A DNA stretch of 64,000 nucleotides, taken from NCBI RefSeq assembly GCF_018408855.1, contig NZ_AP024327.1:434001-498000 (forward strand), given 5' to 3'. A model generated the notes under the pieces. The model had not been told where the DNA came from, searched no databases, and worked only from the letters and a program-made list of their open reading frames with translations. The position numbers and the translations under genes were made by a program. The stretch is from Caballeronia sp. NK8 (GTDB lineage: Bacteria; Pseudomonadota; Gammaproteobacteria; Burkholderiales; Burkholderiaceae). Below, piece after piece: positions 51,791-61,130 of the stretch. How positions within the stretch are numbered: the first letter of the stretch is position 1; each line of letters begins with the position of its first letter.

Positions 51791-52579
51791 TCAGGCGTGC
51801 AGACGGCGCTCGAATATGCGCGTCGCGAGCGTCACGGGGTAGCAGTAGGCAAAGAACATCGCGAGCGTGCTCATGTACATGAGCACGGTGAAGCTCGAAT
51901 GCGCGACCGTCGTGCTCGCGATCTGCGCGGTGTCGAGCACGTCGTGGATGCCGACGAGCGATGACAGCGCGGTGCCCATCGTGATGATCGCGTAGACGTT
52001 CATCCACGGCGCCAGCATGCGGCGCGCGCACTGCGGCAGCACGATCAGCACGAGGATCTGTCTGCGCGACATCGCGAGCGAGCTGGCGGCGTCCCATTGT
52101 GCAGACGGAATCGACTGCACCGCGCCGCGAAACACTTCGGCGATGTTCGCGCCCGCGGGCAGCGCGAGCGCCGCGATCACTTTGAGCCAGTCGGGAAACG
52201 GCACGACGTGGCCCGCGATCGTGAATTCGAACGGAAACACATACGTCGTGAAGAAAATCAGCACGAGCCAGGGCGCGTTGCGAAAGGCCTGAATCCAGAG
52301 CCGCGCGACACGTCCCGCCGCGCCGCTCAGCAACGCCAGCGCGCCGATGAACACGCCGATCAACGTGCCGAGCGCGAGCGCGCCGAGGCTCACGCCCACA
52401 TTCACCGCGAAGCCGCGCAGCAACGCGGGCAGCCAGCGCAGAAACGACGCAAGCAACTGCGCGCCGGAGATATCGCGTGGCGCGAGCAGCCACAGCGCCA
52501 TCGCCGCGAGGATGATGGTGGCGCACGCATAGACGCCCGAGCCGATGCGAACCCGCGGATCGAACTTAACGCTGTCCAT
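51791..52579 (-). CDS. Amino-acid ABC transporter permease (second)
   Basis: A 262-residue polar-amino-acid-type permease (HisM/GlnP-like). Helices include LRGFAVNVGVSLGALALGTLIG, the EAA-loop region is LPAGANIAEVFRGAVQSIPSAQWDAASSLAMSRRQ in parts (GANIAEVFRGAVQSIPSAQ, QWDAASSLAMS), and VLIVLPQCARRMLAPWMN is the helix after. It overlaps the other permease by 14 bp and is the last gene of the binding-protein/permease arm. Works with the ATPase encoded on the divergent strand (54354). Confidence 0.9.
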   Translation of the reverse strand: MDSVKFDPRVRIGSGVYACATIILAAMALWLLAPRDISGAQLLASFLRWLPALLRGFAVNVGVSLGALALGTLIGVFIGALALLSGAAGRVARLWIQAFRNAPWLVLIFFTTYVFPFEFTIAGHVVPFPDWLKVIAALALPAGANIAEVFRGAVQSIPSAQWDAASSLAMSRRQILVLIVLPQCARRMLAPWMNVYAIITMGTALSSLVGIHDVLDTAQIASTTVAHSSFTVLMYMSTLAMFFAYCYPVTLATRIFERRLHA

Positions 52580-53300
52580 AACCAGGCACCGAAAGCCGGC
52601 GCTCGATCCAGCGGCCCGACACATTGACGAGCGCCGTGAGCGCGTAGAAGAACAGCAGGATCAGCAGCATCAACGCGAGCACGTTGTCGCGCTGCGTCCA
52701 GATCATGATCGACTGATACGTGATGTCGCCGACCGCAATCGCCGATGCGATCGCCGACGCCTTCACCAGTTCGACCGCATTGTTGACGAGCGCCGGCAAC
52801 GCGGTGCGCAGCGCCAGCGGCAACTCGATGCTCCAGAAGCGCGCGCGCCGCGAAAAGCCGAGCGATTCCGCGCCTTCGAGCGTCTCGTGCGGCAACGCCC
52901 CGAAGCCCGCACGCAACGCTTCCGCATGAAACGCGCCCTTGTTGATCGAGAGCACGATCACGACCCACAGAAACGGCTTGAGCGGATTGCCGGCGCCATG
53001 CGCGTGCAGGGCTTGCGTGATGAGCGTATTGAGTACGAGGAACGCGCAATACAACTGCACGATGGTCGGCGTGTTGCGCGTGAGTTCGATCACGCCGCGC
53101 GCGACGCCCGCAATCGACGCGCTCTGCGAACGCAACGCGACCAGCAGCACGACGCCGACGACCGCACTGCCCGCGAGCGTCGCCATGACGATGCCGATGC
53201 TCAAGGCGATGCCATCGATGAACGACACGCGATCGTAGTGATCGAGCAGAAAGCGGTAATCGAGTCCGGCGTGCGCCGCTCGTTCGATGAACGCATTCAC
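52566..53300 (-). CDS. Amino-acid ABC transporter permease (first)
   Basis: A permease of 244 residues if started at GTG 53300, which overlaps the binding-protein stop as GTGA; ATG at 53339 is the alternative and gives 257. Marks: FIDGIALSIGIVMATLAGSAVV, ELTRNTPTIVQLYCAFLVLN in the family's early loop, and the EAA region ALRAGFGALPHETLEGAESLGFSRRARFW in parts (LEGAESLGFSRR). It pairs with the permease at 51791. Inner membrane. Confidence 0.88.
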   Translation of the reverse strand: MNAFIERAAHAGLDYRFLLDHYDRVSFIDGIALSIGIVMATLAGSAVVGVVLLVALRSQSASIAGVARGVIELTRNTPTIVQLYCAFLVLNTLITQALHAHGAGNPLKPFLWVVIVLSINKGAFHAEALRAGFGALPHETLEGAESLGFSRRARFWSIELPLALRTALPALVNNAVELVKASAIASAIAVGDITYQSIMIWTQRDNVLALMLLILLFFYALTALVNVSGRWIERRLSVPGYGQR

Positions 53301-54142
53301 TTCGACGACACCGCTGTCGACGAATACTGCGAGTGCCATTGCGCGAGCGCGGGCGAAGGCGGCGTCAGCCCGTTCTTCGCTTCCTGGTCGATGAGCCATC
53401 CCGTGCGATGCCAGTCACGCACGATCGGATCGAGCCGCGCGGCGATGTCCTTCTCGCCCTGCCGCACCCAGATCACCGATGGCGACGGAATCAGCTCGGG
53501 CTGCAAGGTGCGATAGTTGCGCCATTCCGGATCGCGCGCCTGCAACGGATAAAGCAGCGGCGCGGCGTCGTGCACCGCCGCCACGCAGTTGCCGCCCTTC
53601 AGCGCGAGCAATGACTCCGCAGCGCCCGGGAACGCACGCGGAATCGCGCCATAGCGTTCGACGACCGGCTTGATATAGCTGCTGCCCTGCGAGATGCACA
53701 CGGGCTTGCCGCGCAGATCTTCCCAACGAGTGATGCCGCTCGAATTCGCGGTGATCGCCGTGCCGCCGACCTGGTAGTACGGCGTCGCGACGTGATCGAG
53801 AATCTCGCCGCGCTGCTCCGTGTACTCCATGTTGGCGACGAGAATATCGACCTTGCCTTGCTGAAGGAACTGCACGCGCGTGGACGGCTGCACCGACACG
53901 AGCTGCACGCCGACGCCGAGCCGCTTCGCCAGATCCTGCGCGAGGTCCACGTTGAAGCCGCGCAGCTTCTGCGTCGCCGGATCGATGGAACCGAACGGGC
54001 CGCCCGTAATCATCACGCCGACGACGAGTTCATGACGCGAATTGATCTTGTCGAGCGTCGCATCGGCATGGGCCGCGCCGATGCCAGCGAGCAATAGCGC
54101 GCAGGTTGGGACGAGCGAGCGAAGGTGAACGGCGAATGACAT
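53297..54142 (-). CDS. Amino-acid ABC transporter substrate-binding protein
   Basis: A 281-residue periplasmic binding protein of the polar amino-acid class (family 3). Signal peptide ends at AAHAD. DATLDKINSRHELVVGVMITGGPFG and LRGFNVDLAQDLAKRLG are the family's first marks, then GKVDILVANMEYTEQRGEILDHVATPYYQVGG in parts (GKVDILVANMEYTEQRGE), a stretch that includes the ligand arginine. ATG at 54142 has GAGG upstream. It heads the permease arm. In this sulfur-rich context the ligand may be cystine or a thioether amino acid, an inference. Confidence 0.9.
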   Translation of the reverse strand: MSFAVHLRSLVPTCALLLAGIGAAHADATLDKINSRHELVVGVMITGGPFGSIDPATQKLRGFNVDLAQDLAKRLGVGVQLVSVQPSTRVQFLQQGKVDILVANMEYTEQRGEILDHVATPYYQVGGTAITANSSGITRWEDLRGKPVCISQGSSYIKPVVERYGAIPRAFPGAAESLLALKGGNCVAAVHDAAPLLYPLQARDPEWRNYRTLQPELIPSPSVIWVRQGEKDIAARLDPIVRDWHRTGWLIDQEAKNGLTPPSPALAQWHSQYSSTAVSSK

Positions 54143-54313
54143 CGAAGCCTCGAAAGCTGGAGTAGTGAAAGGACACGCCAGCGTACGCAAGGGCGAACGC
54201 GCGGCAAACCAATCTGATCTGCTTTACAAAGCACACGCGAAGAAAAAAGCATCGAGCGCGCGCGAATAACCTTGTGACGATTGCTTGGTTCGAAAAGGGC
54301 TGCCGCGTTTCTA

Positions 54314-54325
54314 GAATGAGCATTC
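54314..54325. promoter_or_regulatory. GAATG-AG-CATTC inverted repeat in the divergent promoter
   Basis: A perfect 5-bp inverted repeat with 2-bp spacer about 30 bp before the ATPase start, in the 211-bp region that separates the two arms of the sulfur locus. It could be a regulator half-site pair. The region has no gene. Confidence 0.3.
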
Positions 54326-54353
54326 CTTTTTTGCAGCGACAACGATCCGCCAC

Positions 54354-55202
54354 ATGATGTCTCTCGTCCATGGACGCGCTGCCTTGTCCGCCACTCAGTC
54401 TTCCGGCCACGAAGCGCCCGCGCTCGTCACCTTGCGCGACGTGCATCTGTCGTATGGCGACGCTGCCGTGTTGCGCGGCATCGATCTGACCGTGCGCCGC
54501 AATCAGGCCGTGTCGATCATCGGGCCTTCGGGCTCGGGCAAATCGACCATCCTGCGCTGCATCAACGGGCTCATCGCGCCCAAGCGCGGCGAAGTGCGCG
54601 TGGGTGGTATCGATGTCGGGGCGCTGAAACGCGATGAGGAGAAGATCGCGCTGCGCAAGCGCATCGGTTTCGTGTTTCAGCAATACAACCTGTTCCCGCA
54701 TCTGAGCGCGCTGCAGAACCTCACCATCGCACCGATGCGCGTGCTCGGCGCAAGCCGCGCCGAAGCCGAACACACCGCCCACGCGCTGCTCGCGAAAGTG
54801 CGGCTCGCCGACAAGGCCGGCGCGTATCCCGGCGAACTGTCGGGCGGGCAGCAGCAACGCGTCGCGATCGCACGCGCGCTGGCGATGCAACCCGAACTGA
54901 TCCTGTTCGACGAAGTGACGTCCGCGCTCGATCCGCAGACCGTCGGCGAAGTGCTCAATGTTATCGGCGAACTCGTCGACGAAGGACTCACGTGCGTGCT
55001 GGTCACGCATGAAATGCGCTTTGCCGAGGACATCAGCGATCGCGTGGCGTATACCGAAGGCGGCGTGATCGTCGAGGAAGGCGCGCCCGAGCAGATCTTT
55101 CATGCGCCGCGCGACGAACGCACGCGGCGCTTTCTCGACAGCACGCAAAGCCGTGCGCGACGCACACGTTCATCCCTGAAACTCGCATCGATCCCATCGT
55201 GA
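54354..55202 (+). CDS. Amino-acid ABC transporter ATPase
   Basis: A 282-residue ATPase of the polar amino-acid family. Walker A GPSGSGKSTILR, Q-loop VFQQYNLFPHLSALQN, signature LSGGQQQRVAIARAL, Walker B LILFDEVTSALDP and the H-loop VTHEMRF. The typical GPSGSGKST and LSGGQQQR are complete. It completes the transporter whose other genes are on the opposite strand and is translationally coupled (GTGA) to the dioxygenase-like gene. Confidence 0.93.
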   Translation: MMSLVHGRAALSATQSSGHEAPALVTLRDVHLSYGDAAVLRGIDLTVRRNQAVSIIGPSGSGKSTILRCINGLIAPKRGEVRVGGIDVGALKRDEEKIALRKRIGFVFQQYNLFPHLSALQNLTIAPMRVLGASRAEAEHTAHALLAKVRLADKAGAYPGELSGGQQQRVAIARALAMQPELILFDEVTSALDPQTVGEVLNVIGELVDEGLTCVLVTHEMRFAEDISDRVAYTEGGVIVEEGAPEQIFHAPRDERTRRFLDSTQSRARRTRSSLKLASIPS

Positions 55203-55822
55203 CCCACACTTACGCTTCCACGACCACGCCTGTTACCGAGCGACGCGAACGCGTCGAATCGCTCATCGCACACGCGCACGCGATCCTCGAACGCGACGGC
55301 CTCACGCGCGATGCGCTCGCGCACATCGCCGCCGCGCTTCAGACGCTCGCCGCGCGGCCCGAGCTGTTCTCGCGCGACGACTTCCCGCCGCCCGATGCAT
55401 CGAGCGGCGATACGTCGACGCGTTATCGCCTCAATCCCGGCAGCGACGGCATCGCGCTGTATCTGAACTCGCTGTTGCCGGGCAAGACGACGATTCCGCA
55501 TAACCACGATACGTGGGCCGTGATCGTCGCGGTGGAAGGCAGCGAACTGAACCGCGTGTATCGCCGCACCGATGATCGCAGCGACGCAGACCGCGCGAGC
55601 CTCGAACTCGATCGCGAAGTGCTCGTCGAGCCCGGCACGCCGATCGCCTTCCTGCCCGACGACATCCACAGCATCCATGTGACGGGCGCGCGTCCGACGC
55701 TGCACTTCCATCTGTACGGCAGGCCGCTCGAAACGCTGTCGGGACGGCTCGGCTTCGAGGACGGCAGAATCGTGCGCTATAACCAGACGCATCTGCAGCG
55801 GCAGACGCAGGCGGTCGGCTGA
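55199..55822 (+). CDS. Cysteine-dioxygenase-like thiol dioxygenase
   Basis: A 207-residue cupin. The three-His iron site of cysteine dioxygenase appears as PHNHDTWAVIVAVEG (His101, His103) and PDDIHSIHVTG (His157), the third ligand. Substrate-range distinguishing residues are not enough to tell cysteine from 3-mercaptopropionate or mercaptosuccinate. GTG start at 55199 overlaps the ATPase stop (GTGA). It converts a thiol to a sulfinate using O2. The next gene starts one base before its stop ends (TGATG), so ATPase, dioxygenase and lyase are tightly coupled. Confidence 0.85.
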   Translation: MTHTYASTTTPVTERRERVESLIAHAHAILERDGLTRDALAHIAAALQTLAARPELFSRDDFPPPDASSGDTSTRYRLNPGSDGIALYLNSLLPGKTTIPHNHDTWAVIVAVEGSELNRVYRRTDDRSDADRASLELDREVLVEPGTPIAFLPDDIHSIHVTGARPTLHFHLYGRPLETLSGRLGFEDGRIVRYNQTHLQRQTQAVG

Positions 55823-57012
55823 TGGACGAGCGCGTTCACGCCCCGTCCACGCGTGTTCTGCACGCCGGCCTCGGCGCCTTCGACAACGGCGCCGCGCCCG
55901 TCAACGTGCCGGTCGTACGCACGAGCACCGTGCGCTTCGCATCGGGCGCGGAGTACGAGCGGCTCTCTCGGCTGCGTCATGACGGCGAGAATGTCGCGAC
56001 CTACGGGCGCCACGGCACCGCGACGCATCGCGCGCTCGAAGCGGCCATCGGCGAGCTGGAAGGCGCGGCGCATGTGCTGCTCGCGCCGTCGGGTTTGTCC
56101 GCGATCACGCTCACCTTTCTGGCGCTGCTCGCGCCGGGCGATCACGTGTTGATTCAGGACAGCGTGTATGGGCCGGTGCGCGAGCGCATCGAGCCATTGC
56201 TCGCGCGGCTCGGCATCGAAGCGACGTACTTCGCCGCGCAGGACGGCCCGCCGCGTCACGCGCTGCGCGCGAACACGCGGCTCGTGTACGTCGAATCGCC
56301 GGGTTCGTTTCTGTACGAGATCATCGATCTGCCCGCGTTCGGCGCGTTCGCGCGCGAGCACGGACTCATCGTCGCCGCCGACAACACGTGGAGCGCGGGC
56401 TGGCTGCATCAGCCGCTCGCATACGGCGCGCACGTGTCGATTCAGGCGACGACGAAGTACGCAGGCGGTCACTCCGATTTGATGCAGGGCACGGTGAGCA
56501 CGAACGACGCCGCGCTCGCACAACGCCTGCGCGACACGCACGAAGCGCTCGGCCTGTCGGTCGGCGCGGACGATGCGTATCTCGCGTTGCGCGGCATCCG
56601 CACCATCGGCGTGCGGCTCGCGCAGCACGCGCGCCACGCGCTCGCGGTCGCGCAATATCTGCAAGGCGAGAACGCGGTCGCGCGGGTGTTTCATCCCGCG
56701 TTGCCGGACGATCCGAATCATGCGCTATGGCAGCGCGATTTTCGCGGCGCGAACGGACTCGTGTCGTTCGCATTCATGCCACGTCACGATGCGACCCATG
56801 CGCGCGCCTTCGTCGATGCGCTGCGGCTCTTCTCGCAAGGCGCATCGTGGGGCGGCTTCGAAAGCCTCGCGCTCGTCGCGCCCGCGGCGCGGCTGCGCGC
56901 GCACAGCGACTTCGCCAGCGATGCGCCGGTCGTGCGTCTGCATGTGGGCCTCGAACATCCGTCCGACCTCATCGACGATCTGCGCCGCGCCTTTCGTCTC
57001 ACTTGTACCTGA
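55822..57012 (+). CDS. Cystathionine beta-lyase-like PLP enzyme
   Basis: A 396-residue Cys/Met-metabolism PLP enzyme of the MetC branch. Lys212 in ATTKYAGGHSD is the Schiff-base lysine, Asp187 in AADNTW binds the pyridine nitrogen, and Tyr61 with Arg63 (TYGRHGT) are in place; LAPSGLSAITLTFLALL is the family's glycine-rich substrate loop region. Known relatives cleave C-S bonds in cystathionine, cystine or S-alkyl-cysteines, yielding a thiol or persulfide, pyruvate and ammonia. Between the dioxygenase and rhodaneses, C-S cleavage of the imported amino acid is the natural reading. Confidence 0.92.
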   Translation: MDERVHAPSTRVLHAGLGAFDNGAAPVNVPVVRTSTVRFASGAEYERLSRLRHDGENVATYGRHGTATHRALEAAIGELEGAAHVLLAPSGLSAITLTFLALLAPGDHVLIQDSVYGPVRERIEPLLARLGIEATYFAAQDGPPRHALRANTRLVYVESPGSFLYEIIDLPAFGAFAREHGLIVAADNTWSAGWLHQPLAYGAHVSIQATTKYAGGHSDLMQGTVSTNDAALAQRLRDTHEALGLSVGADDAYLALRGIRTIGVRLAQHARHALAVAQYLQGENAVARVFHPALPDDPNHALWQRDFRGANGLVSFAFMPRHDATHARAFVDALRLFSQGASWGGFESLALVAPAARLRAHSDFASDAPVVRLHVGLEHPSDLIDDLRRAFRLTCT

Positions 57013-57019
57013 CCGATCC

Positions 57020-58651
57020 ATGCCCTCAGCCCTCGACGCTTTCCGCTTCATCGACGCATCCACGCTGCGCCACTGGCTCAACGACGGCCGCGAAATCGCG
57101 CTGCTCGACGTGCGCGAGGCCGGGCAATTCGGCGAAGGCCATCCGTTCTTCGCGACGCCCCTGCCCTTCAGCCGGCTCGAACTCGACGCGCCGCGTCTGT
57201 TGCCGCGCTCGAACGCGCGCATCGTGCTGATCGACGACGGCGCGGCCGCGCAAGGCGAAGGCTACGCGCATGCGAGCGTCGCGCAGCGGGCCGCCGCGCG
57301 TCTGCGGCAACTCGGTTACGACGACATCGCGATACTCGAAGGCGGCGCGAGCGCCTGGCAACGCGCGGGCTATACGCTCTTTCGCGGCATCAACGTGCCG
57401 TCGAAGACGTTCGGCGAACTCGTCGAACGCGAGTACGGCACGCCGCACGTCAGCGCCTTCCAGTTGCAGCGCTGGCGCGCGGAACGCGGCGGCTGTCCGA
57501 TCGCGCTCATCGACGGGCGCACGCCTGATGAGCATCGCAGGATGGCGATACCGGGCGCGGTCTGCGTGCCCAATGGCGAACTCGCCGCGCACATCGACGC
57601 ATTCGCGGGCTCGCCCGACACGACCATCGTGATTCATTGCGCGGGACGCACGCGCAGCATCATCGGCGCGCAGACCTTGCGCAATCTCGGTATCCGCCGT
57701 GACGTGTTCGCGCTCGAAAATGGCACGCAGGGATGGACGCTCGCGGGCTTCGAGCTCGAACACGGCAGCACGCGCGGTCATGCCGATGCGCCGCTCGCCG
57801 GCTCCGACGCGCGCGCGCGTGCGCAGGCGCTCGCGCAGCGCTTCGGCGTCGCTGCGCTCGATGAACGCACCGCGCGCGCCTGGCTCGACGACGCCACGCG
57901 CACGACCTATCTGCTCGACGTGCGCGCGCCGGAGGAATATGCGCGCGACGGCCTGCCGTTCGCGCAACACGCGCCCGGCGGCCAGCTCGTGCAGGCGACC
58001 GATCAGAGCGTGGCCGTGCGGCATGCGCGTCTGCTGCTCGTGGATCACGACGGCATTCGCGCGCCGGTCGTCGCACACTGGCTGGTGCAACTGGGCTTCG
58101 AAGCCGCGACCGTCGATGCGCATATCGCCGCGCGCTTTGCGCCACGCGAGCATGCAAGGGCCGCGCGCGATGACGATGCCAGCGCGCATCCGGACCTCGC
58201 GGACGACTCCATCGTGCTCGATCTGCGTGCGAGCGCCGCGCATCGGCACGCGCGGCCTGCGGGTTCGCACTGGACGATTCGTCCGCGCGTTTTCGATACG
58301 TTGCGCGAAGCGCACGCGACGCACGATACGCCCATCGTGCTCTTCACCGATCCGAACGCACGCCTTGCCGCCCGCCTCGTCGCCGATGATCTGCGTGACG
58401 CGGGCTTCGCTCATGTGACGATCGCAGCGGCAGGTCTCGACGCGTGGCCGGGCGCTGTTGATCGCGCTGAACTGGACCTCACGCCAGAGCAACGCATCGA
58501 CTTTCTCTTTTTCGTGCATGATCGTCACGAAGGCAATCTCGATGCCGCGCGCGCGTATCTCGCGTGGGAAACCGGCCTCATCGCGCAGTGCGCAGCCGAC
58601 GAACTGGCCGCATTCCGCGTCGGTGAAGCGGCGCTGCTCGCGCAGCCATAA
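57020..58651 (+). CDS. Four-module rhodanese-like sulfurtransferase, first copy
   Basis: A 543-residue protein of four rhodanese-type modules in tandem: about 8-125, 140-250, 275-375 and 390-480, with a helical tail to 543 (TPEQRIDFLFFVHDRHEGN). Only module 2 has the catalytic loop: Cys207 in IHCAGRTRS. Module 1 has LIDDGAA, module 3 VDHDGIRAP and module 4 FTDPNAR at the loop, so those are inactive and probably structural. It starts 7 bp after the lyase gene. It is paralogous along its whole length to the next gene. Rhodaneses move sulfane sulfur from persulfides to acceptors. Confidence 0.88.
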   Translation: MPSALDAFRFIDASTLRHWLNDGREIALLDVREAGQFGEGHPFFATPLPFSRLELDAPRLLPRSNARIVLIDDGAAAQGEGYAHASVAQRAAARLRQLGYDDIAILEGGASAWQRAGYTLFRGINVPSKTFGELVEREYGTPHVSAFQLQRWRAERGGCPIALIDGRTPDEHRRMAIPGAVCVPNGELAAHIDAFAGSPDTTIVIHCAGRTRSIIGAQTLRNLGIRRDVFALENGTQGWTLAGFELEHGSTRGHADAPLAGSDARARAQALAQRFGVAALDERTARAWLDDATRTTYLLDVRAPEEYARDGLPFAQHAPGGQLVQATDQSVAVRHARLLLVDHDGIRAPVVAHWLVQLGFEAATVDAHIAARFAPREHARAARDDDASAHPDLADDSIVLDLRASAAHRHARPAGSHWTIRPRVFDTLREAHATHDTPIVLFTDPNARLAARLVADDLRDAGFAHVTIAAAGLDAWPGAVDRAELDLTPEQRIDFLFFVHDRHEGNLDAARAYLAWETGLIAQCAADELAAFRVGEAALLAQP

Positions 58652-58667
58652 CGAACATCACACACTC

Positions 58668-60284
58668 ATGTCCGACAAGAAGCCTTACCCCGTTCGCACG
58701 TTCGAAGACGTGCGCGAAACGCTGCTCGCCAGACGCGAGATCGCCTTGCTCGACGTGCGCGAAGAAGACCCGCACGCGCAGCGTCATCCGCTTTTTGCTG
58801 CGAATTTTCCGCTCTCGCGGATCGAACTCGATGCGTACGCGCGCCTGCCGCGCCGCAACGTGCCGATCGTCCTGCTCGACGACGGCGAAGGTCTCGCCGC
58901 GCGCGCCGCCGACAAGCTCGCCGAACTCGGCTTCACGGATGTCGCGCTGCTCGCGGGCGGTCTCGACGGCTGGATTCGCGCGGGCGGCGAAGTCTTCCGC
59001 GACGTCAACGTGCCGAGCAAGGCGTTCGGCGAGTTCGTCGAAGCGAAGCGCCATACGCCTTCGCTGTCCGCCGAAGCGCTCGACGCGTTGCTGAAACATG
59101 GCGACGATCTCGTCGTGCTCGATGCGCGCCGTTTCGACGAATATCGCACCATGAACATTCCCGGCAGCGTCAGCGTGCCGGGCGCGGAACTCGTGCTGCG
59201 CGCGCGTGCGCTCGCGCCCGATCCGGCCACACGCGTCGTCGTCAATTGCGCGGGCAGAACGCGCAGCATCATCGGCGCGCAATCGCTCGTCAATGCGGGG
59301 CTGCCGAATCCGGTGGCCGCGCTGCGCAACGGCACGATCGGCTGGACGCTCGCGGGGCAGACGCTGGAGCGCGGCAGCGAGCGGCGCTTCGATCCCGACG
59401 CGGGACGCGACGCGGCCCGTCTCGGCGCATCGCGGCAGGCCGCGCTTGCGCTCGCGACCCGCGCGGGCGTGCGTCGCACCTCGCTCGACGAAGCCGCGCG
59501 CTGGGCCAGCGATGCGTCGCGCACGACGTATCGCTTCGATGTACGCACGCCCGACGAATACGAAGCCGCGCACGCGGGCGGATACCGCAGCGCGCCGGGC
59601 GGTCAGCTCGTGCAGGAAACGGAGATGTTCGCGCCGGTGCGCGGCGCGCGCGTCGTGCTCTTCGATGATGACGGCGTGCGCGCGAACATGACGGCGTCGT
59701 GGCTCGCGCAGATGAACATCGAAAGCTATGTCGTCGATGACGCCACGCCGCGCGATCTGACCGAAAGCGGTGCGTGGCAGCCGCAGCGGCCCTTGCCGGC
59801 GACCGCACCGACGCTATCGCCGCAGCAGCTCGCGGCACTGCTCGACGATCCGTCGAGCGGCGTCGTGCTGCTCGACTTCGCGCCGAGCGCGAACTACGTC
59901 AAGGCGCACATCCCCGCTGCACACTGGATTCTGCGCTCGCATCTCACGCCCGCTCATGAAGACTTGCGCAACCTGCCCGATGCGATGCGCTACGTGCTCA
60001 CATGCGGCACGAGCGCGCTCGCGTCCTACGCGGTCGCCGATGTCGCGGCGCTGACTGGCAAGCCCGTTCACGTCCTCGAAGGCGGCAATGCGGCCTGGAG
60101 CCGCGCCGGTTTGCCGACCGAAGGCGGCGAAGCAAGGCTCGCGTCGCCGCGCATCGATCGCTATCGCCGTCCGTATGAAGGCGTCGACAATGCGCGCGAG
60201 GCGATGCAGGCGTATCTCGACTGGGAATACGGGCTCGTCGCGCAACTGGAGCGCGACGGCACGCATGGATTCTTCGTGATCTGA
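58668..60284 (+). CDS. Four-module rhodanese-like sulfurtransferase, second copy
   Basis: A 538-residue paralogue of the preceding gene, same four-module order (about 12-125, 135-245, 270-360, 385-490) with shared runs such as NVPSK-FGE-VE and CAGRTRSIIGAQ. Two loops keep cysteine: Cys194 in VNCAGRTRS (module 2) and Cys446 in LTCGTSALAS (module 4); modules 1 and 3 have LLDDGEG and FDDDGVRAN instead. It ends with a similar tail (ARAYLDWE-like AMQAYLDWEYGLVAQLE). Convergent with the TauE-type gene six bases on. Two such copies in a row are unusual. Confidence 0.88.
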   Translation: MSDKKPYPVRTFEDVRETLLARREIALLDVREEDPHAQRHPLFAANFPLSRIELDAYARLPRRNVPIVLLDDGEGLAARAADKLAELGFTDVALLAGGLDGWIRAGGEVFRDVNVPSKAFGEFVEAKRHTPSLSAEALDALLKHGDDLVVLDARRFDEYRTMNIPGSVSVPGAELVLRARALAPDPATRVVVNCAGRTRSIIGAQSLVNAGLPNPVAALRNGTIGWTLAGQTLERGSERRFDPDAGRDAARLGASRQAALALATRAGVRRTSLDEAARWASDASRTTYRFDVRTPDEYEAAHAGGYRSAPGGQLVQETEMFAPVRGARVVLFDDDGVRANMTASWLAQMNIESYVVDDATPRDLTESGAWQPQRPLPATAPTLSPQQLAALLDDPSSGVVLLDFAPSANYVKAHIPAAHWILRSHLTPAHEDLRNLPDAMRYVLTCGTSALASYAVADVAALTGKPVHVLEGGNAAWSRAGLPTEGGEARLASPRIDRYRRPYEGVDNAREAMQAYLDWEYGLVAQLERDGTHGFFVI

Positions 60285-60289
60285 GTGGA

Positions 60290-61066
60290 TCAGGCGCCGA
60301 TGCTCGCGTAATACCCCATCCCCAGATGGATCAGCTCGCCGACGATCACCACGACGAGCAGCCCCACGATCCAGCGCCGCGCCTGCTCGGAGATCGCAAG
60401 CCTTGCGCCCAGCAGGCCGCCGGCGACGCTGCCGAGCGCCATGATGCCGCCGGTCTTCCAGTCTATGCTCTGATGCGCGGCGAAAATCGCCATCGCCACG
60501 ACCGTCGTGGTGAGTGTCGCCAGATTCTTGATCGCGTTCGCCTCGACGAGCGTGATGCCGCACGTCAGCACGAGCACGAGCAACATGTAGGTGCCCGAGT
60601 CCAGCACGATGAAGCCGGTCCAGATGCCGACGATGAACAGCAGGGACATCGGTTTCCAGTCCAGCCGGACGTCGCTGTCGGATGCCGACGTCAGCAGGTT
60701 CTTGAGCTTCGTCAGCACGAGGATGAGCGCGACGACCACCGCGGCCACGATCGCCAGCCTGAGATCGTGGCTCGGCATGAGTTCGCTCAGCAGCGCGCCG
60801 ACGGCGGCGCCCAGCGTGAGCGGAGTGGCGACGATCAGTGCGCGTTTCCATGGTATGGCGCCCTCGCGTGCGAGCCCGACCGTCGCGGCGAGCGCGCCGA
60901 CGAGGACCGGCACGCGATTGGTCGCGTTGGCTGCGACCGCGTGCAGTCCGACCGACATCAGGACCGGCAGCGAGACCGCCGATCCTGACGACGCGACCGT
61001 GTTGAGAAAGCCGCAGAACAGCCCCGCAGCGATGACGATGACGATGGTTTCCGGCGTGAATGCCAT
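60290..61066 (-). CDS. TauE/SafE-family sulfite or sulfonate exporter
   Basis: A 258-residue eight-helix membrane protein of the TauE/SafE (DUF81) family. Marks are ATAAGLFCGFLNTVASSGSAVSLPVLMSVGL in parts (FCGFLNTVASSGSAVSLPV), NATNRVPVLVGALAAT and the second-half VEANAIKNLATLTTTVVAMAIF with GGLLGARLAISEQARRW. Relatives export sulfite, sulfoacetate or similar anions. ATG at 61066 with AAGGAAG upstream. Convergent with the rhodaneses, it could remove sulfite made by dioxygenase and rhodanese chemistry. Confidence 0.9.
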   Translation of the reverse strand: MAFTPETIVIVIAAGLFCGFLNTVASSGSAVSLPVLMSVGLHAVAANATNRVPVLVGALAATVGLAREGAIPWKRALIVATPLTLGAAVGALLSELMPSHDLRLAIVAAVVVALILVLTKLKNLLTSASDSDVRLDWKPMSLLFIVGIWTGFIVLDSGTYMLLVLVLTCGITLVEANAIKNLATLTTTVVAMAIFAAHQSIDWKTGGIMALGSVAGGLLGARLAISEQARRWIVGLLVVVIVGELIHLGMGYYASIGA

Positions 61067-61130
61067 GGCACTTCCTTCGCTGAGGCGATTATTCGATCGG
61101 TCGCAGTCTAGGGTGTTGCCGGCCGGCTGT

